This document shows, one piece after another, positions 1 through 6,441 of a stretch of 10,155 nt of DNA. Numbering within the stretch: the first letter of the stretch is position 1; the number at the start of each line of letters is the position of its first letter. Below the pieces are notes generated by a model that saw nothing but the letters and a program-made list of their open reading frames with translations, was not told the DNA's origin and did no database searches. Both the position numbers and the translations under genes were made by a program. The DNA is from Firmicutes bacterium UBA4981 (lineage in GTDB: Bacteria > Bacillota > SHA-98 > UBA4971): assembly GCA_002398515.1 (NCBI GenBank), contig DGZL01000045.1:17268-27422 (forward strand), written 5' to 3'.

Positions 1-321
1 ATCGTCATCGTCATCGTCAAAATCATCATCGAAATCATCATCGAAATCAACGTCGTCCTGATCTTCCTCGCAGAGGACTTCAGTTATTTTTTCGTATTCG
101 TCATCATCGAGTTCGACAAGGACTTCTTCTCCGTCTTCCTTTTCCTCCACTTTGAAAATGAAGGCATCAACTTCCATGTCATCAGGGGCTTCAGTGTCTA
201 TTTCTTCAGGCACAAGCACTACATAAGTCTTTCCGTTTACTTCAAGGATTTCCTCAACAGTAAAGGTCTCCTGTTCTCCGTCGTCGTAAATCAATGTAAC
301 ACTCCCGTCCAACTCGGGCAT
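1..321 (-). CDS. DUF1292 family acidic protein, 3' end outside window
   Basis: The first 107 codons are visible and the gene runs off the left edge without a stop. The protein begins MPELDGSVTLIYDDGEQ, followed by TFTVEEILEVNGKTYVVLVP, then a very acidic second half. This matches the DUF1292 family (YrzB in Bacillus), small proteins of unknown function usually found after ruvX, as here. The visible end is almost pure Asp with regularly spaced Phe, encoded by a repeating 12-nt unit (DDDF). One Cys lies near residue 89. The ATG at 321 is preceded by GGGGTG at a spacing of 6 nt. An in-frame GTG at 330 is possible but badly spaced. It lies 32 nt after ruvX and is probably cotranscribed. Family assignment is firm; function is unknown. 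Confidence 0.85.
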   Translation of the reverse strand, partial: MPELDGSVTLIYDDGEQETFTVEEILEVNGKTYVVLVPEEIDTEAPDDMEVDAFIFKVEEKEDGEEVLVELDDDEYEKITEVLCEEDQDDVDFDDDFDDDFDDDDDD

Positions 322-353
322 TTCAAGCACCCCACTTTCAGTTCATCATGGCA

Positions 354-869
354 CTAGTCGTATTCTCCCGGTTTAGGTTCTTTTCCTGCGATTCTATTCC
401 TCGCTATGTTTTCCATAGAGAAGTCCTTTGATTCGCAGCCTGAAGAAATGTCAGACCGCTGCCTGAGATAGTCCAAATAACCATCGAGGATTATTGCAGC
501 GGCAACTGAGTCTATCACACCTTTCCGCTTCTGTCGAGACACATCAGCAGAAATTAGAGCACGCTCCGCAGCTGCTGTAGAAAACCTTTCGTCCCAAGTA
601 ACCACAGGCACAGAAATGCTTATCTTTAACGTTTCGATGAATTCCATGACTTGCATAGCGCTTTTACCCAGTGACCCATCGGTATTCTTCGGTAAGCCGA
701 CAACTATGAGAGATACTTCTTTATCCTTTACCATCTGACACAGTTCCCTAATGTCCTGCTTCTTTCCGGTCCTCATGATTACTGAAAAAGGTTGGCTGAC
801 AATACGGGCAGGGTCAGAAAGGGCGATTCCTATAGTTTTTGAGCCAACGTCAAGGCCCATTATTCTCAT
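354..869 (-). CDS. ruvX: RuvX/YqgF family, putative Holliday junction resolvase or pre-16S rRNA nuclease
   Basis: This is a 171-residue RNase H-fold nuclease of the YqgF family, which is implicated in maturing the 5' end of 16S rRNA and was earlier proposed as a Holliday junction resolvase. Motifs in order: MGLDVGSKTIGIALSD (D7), VVGLPKNTDGSLG (57-68), TWDERFST (E94) and KGVIDSVAAAIILDGYLD (D120). D7, E94 and D120 are the likely metal-binding acids. Family members are usually about 140-150 residues; this one has about 30 extra residues after the last helix, ending KEPKPGEYD. I chose the ATG at 869 because AAGGTGG lies 10 nt upstream (880-886) and the family motif starts at once. The ATG at 893 would add 8 residues and overlap the preceding reductase gene. 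The gap to that gene is 5 nt. Confidence 0.93.
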   Translation of the reverse strand: MRIMGLDVGSKTIGIALSDPARIVSQPFSVIMRTGKKQDIRELCQMVKDKEVSLIVVGLPKNTDGSLGKSAMQVMEFIETLKISISVPVVTWDERFSTAAAERALISADVSRQKRKGVIDSVAAAIILDGYLDYLRQRSDISSGCESKDFSMENIARNRIAGKEPKPGEYD

Positions 870-874
870 GCGGA

Positions 875-1834
875 TCAGACCACCTTCATGCATACCTCAG
901 GACAGACTGCCTGGCAATAACCACAAAGCACACATTTTGTTCCATCAACTTCAACACGACCATGAGCAATGTTAAGAGCCCCATGACTGCATCTCTCAAC
1001 ACACTTGCCACATCCGACACACCATGGTTCAATTATCAGAGCTTTATCAAGACAAGTCTTTTCGCGAAGGGACTCATCAGGTTCTCGCCCTTGGAATATT
1101 GCCAAGTCCATCTCAAGCTCATCCAGGGTCTTAATGCCTACGGCAATTGAATCTACATGTGGCTGCTCTATCGCGAATTTCAAGGCTCCTTCTACGTCAC
1201 GGAGCAAGGCTCCGCCTCCGATGGCTTTCATAGAGTATATGCCTTTCCCTTGCGAGTGAGCTAAGTCAATTGCCTGAAGCATGTCTCGGACTGTACCATC
1301 GGCAATTCCTATCCCCGAGTAGTTCAGTAATGGGTGAATAACGTCGATTTCAGGTACAAAGGCAGCTGCTCTTACACACTGAACATAGTGAGTCGACACC
1401 CCGATTGCCCTAATCATTCCTGCCTCATGGGCGTCTTCTAAGTAACGAATAGCCTCTCTATGGCCTTTCAATGTCAGGGCTGATTCCTGTTCGTGCAATA
1501 GGAACAGGTCTAAGTAGTCGACGTTCATAGACCGAAGAGCAAAAGCCACTGATTTCTGCATGTTCTCATATGTGTAATCATAAGATCGAGACGCAATTAC
1601 CACATCGCTACGATTCACACCTGAGATTGCCTCACGAATATACGGATATGTGCCATATAGCTCTGCTGTATCAAGGAAGTTTATGCCTCGTTCAATGGCC
1701 GCACGAATCAGAGAAGCCCCTTCATGAACAGGAAGATTCGCTTGAAGAGGCCCGATTGTCAGAGTTCCGAAGCATAGCCTCGATACTGCAATATTCGTCC
1801 TTCCCAGCAACCTCATTTCAACAGAGTGATTCAT
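875..1834 (-). CDS. Aldo/keto reductase with C-terminal 2[4Fe-4S] ferredoxin domain
   Basis: This 319-residue protein has an aldo/keto reductase TIM barrel (about 1-260) fused to a ferredoxin domain (about 265-319). The barrel shows LGRTNIAVSRLCFGT, then INFLDTAELYG (D55, Y60) and DYLDLFLLHEQES (H114). The usual catalytic Lys lies in an ATK-like motif; here the motif reads ASR, so the position appears to be R83. The ferredoxin part has C272, C275, C278, C282 and C301, C304, C307, C311, the spacing of two 4Fe-4S clusters, suggesting electron transfer between the clusters and a barrel-bound nicotinamide or substrate. Such fusions occur in anaerobic clostridia; substrate is unknown. The ATG overlaps the ireB stop (ATGA), implying coupled translation. 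It lies within the usually contiguous ireB-ruvX pair. Confidence 0.9.
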   Translation of the reverse strand: MNHSVEMRLLGRTNIAVSRLCFGTLTIGPLQANLPVHEGASLIRAAIERGINFLDTAELYGTYPYIREAISGVNRSDVVIASRSYDYTYENMQKSVAFALRSMNVDYLDLFLLHEQESALTLKGHREAIRYLEDAHEAGMIRAIGVSTHYVQCVRAAAFVPEIDVIHPLLNYSGIGIADGTVRDMLQAIDLAHSQGKGIYSMKAIGGGALLRDVEGALKFAIEQPHVDSIAVGIKTLDELEMDLAIFQGREPDESLREKTCLDKALIIEPWCVGCGKCVERCSHGALNIAHGRVEVDGTKCVLCGYCQAVCPEVCMKVV

Positions 1835-2085
1835 ATACCCAGATAGTGCCTGATAAGCTCCTCTAGAATTTCGTCACGTTCGAGCTTCCGTATGAGGTTG
1901 CGGGCGCCTTTATAACTGGTGACATATGTAGGATCCCCTGACATCAGGTACCCCACGAGTTGGTTCACGGGATTGTACCCTTTCCCCTTCAATGCGTGAC
2001 TCACCTCAAGGAGAACATCTCTTATGCTGACCTTATCCTCCGGAACAATGCGGAACGTCCGGGTTTCATCAAAAGAGCCATTCAT
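1831..2085 (-). CDS. ireB: IreB family regulatory phosphoprotein (UPF0297)
   Basis: This is an 84-residue protein that fits the UPF0297/IreB family along its whole length. Diagnostic segments are KGYNPVNQLVGYLMSGDPTY and ARNLIRKLERDEILEELIRHYL. In Enterococcus faecalis IreB is a small negative regulator of cephalosporin resistance phosphorylated on N-terminal threonines by the PASTA kinase IreK. Here the N terminus is MNGSFDETRTF, with Thr at 8 and 10 and Ser at 4; the Thr in the DET motif looks equivalent to one known phosphosite. No kinase gene is in this window. The ATG lies 50 nt after the alaS stop, with a modest GGGAG-type ribosome site about 14 nt upstream and a GTGAG closer in. The alaS-ireB-ruvX-DUF1292 order is a conserved Bacillota cluster. 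Confidence 0.93.
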   Translation of the reverse strand: MNGSFDETRTFRIVPEDKVSIRDVLLEVSHALKGKGYNPVNQLVGYLMSGDPTYVTSYKGARNLIRKLERDEILEELIRHYLGI

Positions 2086-2135
2086 AACGTTCTCACGCTC
2101 CCGACGCTAAGTTTACCAGAGATCTTCGTATAAGA

Positions 2136-4811
2136 CTAGCGCTCTTCTTTGCCCAATGTTAGGCGGCTCTCTATAAAAGATCTGGTTTGCCCGAGGGCTT
2201 CATCAAGTCTTGATACATCTTTCCCTCCTGCTTGCGCCATATCAGGCCTTCCCCCGCCTCCCCCACCGGTGATCGTTGCAGCAACCTTCACAATATCTCC
2301 TGCACGGATCCCTCGCTCTATCAAATCCTTTGTGACCATGGCCACAAACAGAACTCTCTCATCGACGCGAGAGCCCAATACCACCACACCTCTGCCTATC
2401 TCATCCCTAATCCTGTCAGCAAGCTCTCGAATTGCATGTCCGTCCAGGCCATCCACTGCGTCCACCACTACTTTGGCGCCATTGACTTCCGGAGCCTGAT
2501 TAATCAGATGACGGACTTTGGGCAGAGCTGCTTTCAATGTCAGGCTTTCAAGCTCCTTCTCCAGATCTTTCGTATCTCGCTGCAGCCTTAGCACTCTGTC
2601 TGGAATTTCCTCAGGAAGGCACTTCAGTGCCTTGGCGGTATTGTCAAGTATCTCTTGATTAGACCTCATGTAATCAAGCACAGAGTAGCCGCTCACAGCT
2701 TCAATACGACGAATACCTGCTGCGACCGGGCTTTCTGAAATAATCTTCACAAGGCCAATTTGGCCTGTGTGATCTACATGCGTACCACCGCAGAACTCAA
2801 CGCTGACATCCCCGATTCGGACTACTCTCACATCATTGCCGTACTTCTCTCCGAATAACGCTATAGCACCGATTCCCTTAGCTTCTGAGATTGGCATTAT
2901 CTCAGCATTAACATGGAAATCATCAAGAACCCACTTTGCAACCATGTCTTCCACCTTGCGGAGTTCACTGTCACTTACAAGAGAGGGGTGTGAGAAGTCA
3001 AACCTCAGTCTGTCACCTGACACATGTGAACCTGCCTGCAAGACGTGATCACCGAGGACTGCTCTAAGCGCTGCATGGAGAAGGTGGGTAGCTGTATGGT
3101 TCCTGGCTGTAGAGCGCCTCATGCTCTCATCCACTTCTGCCCTGACTACATCTCCTACGCTGAGATCTCCTTCAAGAGCTGTAACGCCGTGTGCAATTAC
3201 GGAATCAGAAATCCTTACTGTGTTGTTGACTTTTGCGCGAAAACCTTCCCCGATAATATCTCCGGAATCACCGACTTGCCCCCCGGCTTCAGCATAGAAC
3301 GGAGTTGTGTCGAGGACGACCTCCCCATCTTGGCCTGACGATATGTGCCCTACGGGTTCGCCTTCAGAGAAGATGGCGACTACCTTGGACTCGTCGGTCA
3401 AAGTATCATATCCGATAAACTCAACGTCAAGACCGGACAAGGCTTCTGCTTTTGCCGTAGACAGACCACCCATGTACCCCAGGGCATGCCTGGAAGCTCT
3501 GGCGCGCTCTCGCTGTTCTTCCATGGCTTCCGCAAAACCTTCTTCGTCCACGGCCATTCCGCTTTCTCCTGCAATTTCCCTTGTGAGCTCAAGCGGAAAC
3601 CCGTAAGTATCATACAGCTTAAACGCCCAAGACCCGGGGACTGTCAATGACCCTTTGTTCTCCAGCTCCGCAACTATGTCTTGGAGCATCGTCGTGCCTT
3701 GATCGAGGCGCTCCAAGAACCGTTCTTCTTCAGACCTAATGACCTTATGAATATGATCCCTTCTCGAGACAAGTTCAGGATAAGCATGAGAAAACGCTGA
3801 TGAGACCACATCAGCCATGTCAACCATAAACGGTCTCGCGATTCCAAGCAGTCTTCCATGGCGAACCGCCCTGCGAATCAATCTACGTAACACATATCCT
3901 CTACCTTCATTGGCAGGGAGAACACCGTCAGCTATGAGGAACGTGACGGCGCGAGCATGGTCTGCTACTATTCTTAAGGACGTCATCTGTTTAGGGCTTA
4001 GGTCTCCTCCCAGTCCGGCAGCGTCCAGAATCGCTTTCGTGACGGGTTGGAAAGAATCAGTGTCAAATACAGTAGACGCCCCTTGCATGACTGCTGCAAC
4101 CCGTTCGAGGCCCATCCCGGTATCGATCCCTTTTCTCTCAAGGGGCTTATACTCCCCTTTTTCATTACAATAGAACTGAATAAAGACAAGGTTCCAGATT
4201 TCCATGAACCTGTCACAATCACAACCGACTCTGCAGTCAGGTTGTGCGCATCCGAAAGATTCTCCGCGGTCCACATGAATCTCTGAGCACGGCCCACAAG
4301 GACCGACGCCGATTTCCCAGAAGTTGTCCGGTTTTCCCAATCGTACTATGCGCTCAGACGGAACTCCGATTACCCTGTTCCAGATATCAAAAGCCTCGTC
4401 ATCATCAAGGTATATGGTGATCCACAGCTTGTCTTCAGGCAGACCCAAATGAGCTGTGACAAACTCCCACGCCCAGATAATCGCGTCCTCCTTGAAATAG
4501 TCTCCGAAAGAGAAGTTCCCGAGCATTTCAAAAAATGTAAGATGTCGCGAGGTCATACCTACATTTTCAATGTCCAATGTCCTTATGCATTTCTGACAAG
4601 TAGTCGCACGAAGGTGCTCCGGCTTAGCGGTACCGATATAGTACGGCTTGAAAGGAACCATACCGGCCCCTGTGAGCAGAAGCGTTGGGTCGTTTCTGGG
4701 AACCAAAGAAGCAGACGGGAGAGGAACATGATCCTTGCTGACAAAGAAATCTCTGAACATATCTCGAAGTTCACGTGTAGTAAATGCACGTACGCCTAAA
4801 CCTTCTTGCAC
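2136..4811 (-). CDS. alaS: Alanine--tRNA ligase
   Basis: AlaRS charges tRNA-Ala with alanine in the cytoplasm. The 891-residue length is normal. The class II catalytic core occupies about 1-250 (LPSASLVPRNDPTLLLTGAG; TSRHLTFFEMLGNFSFGDYF; GIDTGMGLERVAAVMQG). The editing domain that clears Ser and Gly mischarges carries its metal ligands, H572 and H576 in HTATH and C674 and H678 in CGGTH. A coiled-coil stretch follows near 740-765, and the C-Ala domain has the Gly-rich GGGGGGRPDMAQAGG (849-863). The start is GTG: GGGAGG at 4821-4826 sits 9 nt upstream, and translation enters the conserved N-terminal helix (RELRDMFRDFF). No alternative in-frame ATG occurs before residue 18. A strong promoter and a leader of about 180 nt precede it. 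Confidence 0.98.
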   Translation of the reverse strand: MQEGLGVRAFTTRELRDMFRDFFVSKDHVPLPSASLVPRNDPTLLLTGAGMVPFKPYYIGTAKPEHLRATTCQKCIRTLDIENVGMTSRHLTFFEMLGNFSFGDYFKEDAIIWAWEFVTAHLGLPEDKLWITIYLDDDEAFDIWNRVIGVPSERIVRLGKPDNFWEIGVGPCGPCSEIHVDRGESFGCAQPDCRVGCDCDRFMEIWNLVFIQFYCNEKGEYKPLERKGIDTGMGLERVAAVMQGASTVFDTDSFQPVTKAILDAAGLGGDLSPKQMTSLRIVADHARAVTFLIADGVLPANEGRGYVLRRLIRRAVRHGRLLGIARPFMVDMADVVSSAFSHAYPELVSRRDHIHKVIRSEEERFLERLDQGTTMLQDIVAELENKGSLTVPGSWAFKLYDTYGFPLELTREIAGESGMAVDEEGFAEAMEEQRERARASRHALGYMGGLSTAKAEALSGLDVEFIGYDTLTDESKVVAIFSEGEPVGHISSGQDGEVVLDTTPFYAEAGGQVGDSGDIIGEGFRAKVNNTVRISDSVIAHGVTALEGDLSVGDVVRAEVDESMRRSTARNHTATHLLHAALRAVLGDHVLQAGSHVSGDRLRFDFSHPSLVSDSELRKVEDMVAKWVLDDFHVNAEIMPISEAKGIGAIALFGEKYGNDVRVVRIGDVSVEFCGGTHVDHTGQIGLVKIISESPVAAGIRRIEAVSGYSVLDYMRSNQEILDNTAKALKCLPEEIPDRVLRLQRDTKDLEKELESLTLKAALPKVRHLINQAPEVNGAKVVVDAVDGLDGHAIRELADRIRDEIGRGVVVLGSRVDERVLFVAMVTKDLIERGIRAGDIVKVAATITGGGGGGRPDMAQAGGKDVSRLDEALGQTRSFIESRLTLGKEER

Positions 4812-4992
4812 CGACTATTGCCTCCCAAGCCAGTAGTTTCCCAAAGCGACTAAGCTACTCTGGCATAATGCCGTTCGATTACGCCACTTTCATAACGAAA
4901 ATTGTGGTGAGGTCTTCGACAGGAAGAAACCTCATGCCAAAAGTGACGGGCATTGACGGCAACGTACCTCGCATCGCTATTCGCCATAAGAT
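4812..4992 (-). promoter_or_regulatory. Long 5' leader of alaS
   Basis: The region between the predicted start of transcription (near 4992) and the GTG of alaS is about 180 nt. It lacks the T-box signature (AGGGTGGNACCGCG-like), although T-boxes are common before synthetase genes in this phylum. It contains several mutually complementary short blocks (ATGCC and GGCAT each more than once, TGAGGT with ACCTCA) and the hairpin at 4829-4864. A 45-codon open frame from an ATG at 4987 ends with TAG at 4850, inside the leader, but it has no ribosome binding site. A regulatory leader is an inference. Confidence 0.4.
4829..4864 (-). promoter_or_regulatory. Predicted hairpin in alaS leader, just before the ribosome binding site
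   Basis: On the minus strand GCCAGAGTAG (4864-4855) can pair with CTACTGGC (4836-4829), giving eight base pairs with a two-base bulge and an 18-nt loop. It ends 2 nt before the GGGAGG ribosome site of alaS. No U-run follows, so it is not a plain terminator. Its 5' arm overlaps a short palindrome, GGCATaATGCC (4862-4872), so alternative folds are possible. Seen by eye only; stability was not computed. Confidence 0.4.
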
Positions 4993-4998
4993 ACTAAT

Positions 4999-5027
4999 AT
5001 CATAGCGTGTACCCTAATGGGTGTCAA
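4999..5027 (-). promoter_or_regulatory. Sigma-A type promoter of alaS operon
   Basis: The minus strand reads TTGACA (5027-5022), a spacer of exactly 17 nt, then TATGAT (5004-4999): a perfect -35 box, optimal spacing and a five-of-six -10 box. It lies in the gap between the AI-2E family gene and alaS, and would drive alaS, ireB, the reductase, ruvX and DUF1292. The spacer contains an inverted repeat, ACCC-atta-GGGT (5022-5011), that could be an operator. Confidence 0.85.
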
Positions 5028-5066
5028 CGAGAATCCCGAAGCGTCCTGCCTTTCCACCGGGCAATT

Positions 5067-6035
5067 CTACTGCAAAAGCTTGTTATGGATATATCTTAGG
5101 GTAACTTTGACAATGGAGGTAACCGGCACAGCCAAGATTACCCCGAGGAATCCAAAGAGATAGCCCCCTGAAATTATCGAGAAAATGACGGTCACAGGAT
5201 GCAGTCCTACATGCTCACCAAGGATATTGGGACTAATGATACTGCTTTCCACCTGGTTAACAACAGCGAAAAGGATCACAACATAGACAGCGCTCAACGG
5301 CGATTTGAGAAGAGCAAAGACAACTGCCGGAACAGCTCCTATGACAGGCCCGAAGTAAGGCACTATGTTGAAGATTCCTGCGATCAACCCGATTATCAGC
5401 GCAAAATCCACGCCCATTATGGATAGGCCGATCGCAATCAGAATTCCGACAATTGCTGAGATCAGTAATTGACCCCTAATGAAGGATCCGAGGCTATTAT
5501 CCATTTCGATCATGAGTCCTACTATGTCACTACGCCATCTGTCAGGTATCCAAGAGAGAAGCCACATCTTAAGTTCAGGAAAATCCATGGTGAGGTAAAA
5601 AGCGAGAACAGGAACGAGTATAAGTAAGCTCAATCTTGGCAGAAGCCCGGGGACTGAACCTAATGTTCGCTCAACAAAGCCTGCAAGAGCCTCTTCCGCC
5701 CTCTCTATTCCATTGTCGATTGCTCCCTTTATGGGTTCGGGAACATTGAACCTTGAAAATCTTAGATAGAATCCGGCAAGGCGAGACTGTATACTCCCTG
5801 CTTGCTGAGGGAGGACTTCAGCAAGCGTCTCCAGTTGGACCAAGAATCTGGGTACCAAGTACAGGGCAAAGAGTGTCACAAAAAGAGTGAACCCTACGTA
5901 AATAACTAGGGTTCCCAGCCCGCGTGGGGCGCCACGTTTCTCCAAATATGTGACAACCGGGTTCATTAAATAAGACAACGCAAAAGCCAGGAGGAACGGA
6001 GTAAGTATACCCCTGACTCTATAAAACAAAAGCAA
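5067..6035 (-). CDS. AI-2E family transporter (PF01594-type membrane protein)
   Basis: A polytopic membrane protein of the AI-2E/UPF0118 family, whose members include TqsA and Na+/H+ antiporter-like proteins; Bacillus has a relative (YrrI) near alaS too. Family hallmarks are the early hydrophobic stretch ending LSYLMNPVVTYLEKRG, the soluble middle part, IVPYFGPVIGAVPAVVFALL (224-243), QVESSIISPNILGEHVGLHP and the last helix FGFLGVILAVPVTSIVK. Substrate cannot be told. The stated 5' end is a TTG at 6035 with no ribosome binding site, and it cuts into the first membrane helix. The frame is open to a TAG at 6138-6140 and encodes SWLFTVFLAAAALLLFYRV across the TTG, so the true N terminus is probably about 28 residues longer, near 6119, but no ATG, GTG or TTG occurs in frame there. 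Family is certain; the start is not. Confidence 0.88.
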   Translation of the reverse strand: MLLFYRVRGILTPFLLAFALSYLMNPVVTYLEKRGAPRGLGTLVIYVGFTLFVTLFALYLVPRFLVQLETLAEVLPQQAGSIQSRLAGFYLRFSRFNVPEPIKGAIDNGIERAEEALAGFVERTLGSVPGLLPRLSLLILVPVLAFYLTMDFPELKMWLLSWIPDRWRSDIVGLMIEMDNSLGSFIRGQLLISAIVGILIAIGLSIMGVDFALIIGLIAGIFNIVPYFGPVIGAVPAVVFALLKSPLSAVYVVILFAVVNQVESSIISPNILGEHVGLHPVTVIFSIISGGYLFGFLGVILAVPVTSIVKVTLRYIHNKLLQ

Positions 6036-6118
6036 GGCTGCTGCTGCCAGAAAGACAGTAAAAAGCCAGGAACGCCCTGGGCGGTAAGGAGGGTTTTCTC
6101 CCGGATGCTCGCTTACAA

Positions 6119-6379
6119 CTAGTCGACTCCTCCCATGCTAAGACGATTCCCCAGTGCCTGCATGGTTCGGCCTGCACGCATTACTTCTTTCCCAATGTCC
6201 TTGGCAAATCGATTGGTGGTCCTCATGATTCGGTGCGTCATCTTGCCTGCCATTCTTTCAGCTTTAGAATCATCCATCATGAGACTCCTACGACCCCTCT
6301 TGGATTTGGTATATAGATAGAAGCCTATTATGGCTCCTGCTGCAGTCCCGGTAATTACGGTCTTCCAGAATCTATTCAC
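6119..6379 (-). CDS. YtxH-like small single-span membrane protein
   Basis: An 86-residue protein with one predicted membrane segment (about residues 6-24, KTVITGTAAGAIIGFYLYT) and then a basic stretch (KSKRGRR) expected to stay in the cytoplasm, followed by a soluble, Met- and Arg-rich helical tail. This layout is that of YtxH-type proteins, many of which are linked to general stress in Bacillus; the resemblance is in architecture only and I see no catalytic motif. The start is GTG at 6379: GGAGGTGA (6392-6385) ends 5 nt before it. A GTG at 6403 would add eight residues, but it has no site and places GGAGG inside the gene. It lies 62 nt after mnmA and directly abuts the permease frame, whose ribosome site it contains. 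Confidence 0.7.
   Translation of the reverse strand: MNRFWKTVITGTAAGAIIGFYLYTKSKRGRRSLMMDDSKAERMAGKMTHRIMRTTNRFAKDIGKEVMRAGRTMQALGNRLSMGGVD
6127..6134 (-). promoter_or_regulatory. Ribosome binding site with no in-frame canonical start downstream
   Basis: GGGAGGAG lies within the last codons of the YtxH-like gene. Eight nt downstream is a TTG (6118-6116), but the next codon in that frame is TAA. The permease frame at this point reads GTT GTA AGC and lacks a standard start. The site is ideally placed for an N terminus that fits the family. Confidence 0.6.
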
Positions 6380-6441
6380 AAGAGTCACCTCCGGAACACT
6401 CACGTCTTGAAGTATACTTAGTATTGCCGTATGGCAAGAAA

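Noticed and set aside
2086..2135. Terminator between alaS and ireB
   Set aside because: Only a weak, imperfect pairing of CGCTAG with CTTAGCG is visible and no T-run follows, so read-through into ireB is more likely.
3817..4173. Plus-strand open frames of about 100-120 codons opposite alaS
   Set aside because: They mirror the alaS coding sequence, have no ribosome sites and show no family motifs.
4850..4987. 45-codon frame in the alaS leader as a gene
   Set aside because: It has no ribosome site and overlaps another short frame; mentioned only as a possible leader peptide, not annotated as a gene.
4812..5066. T-box riboswitch before alaS
   Set aside because: I looked for the conserved T-box sequence and an associated terminator on the minus strand and found neither.
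6411..6437. Promoter-like TTGCCA and TATACT before the YtxH-like gene, and a TTGCC-atac-GGCAA hairpin after mnmA
   Set aside because: The spacer is only 15 nt and the -35 is weak; the hairpin is short and has no T-run. Neither is strong enough to list as a promoter or terminator.
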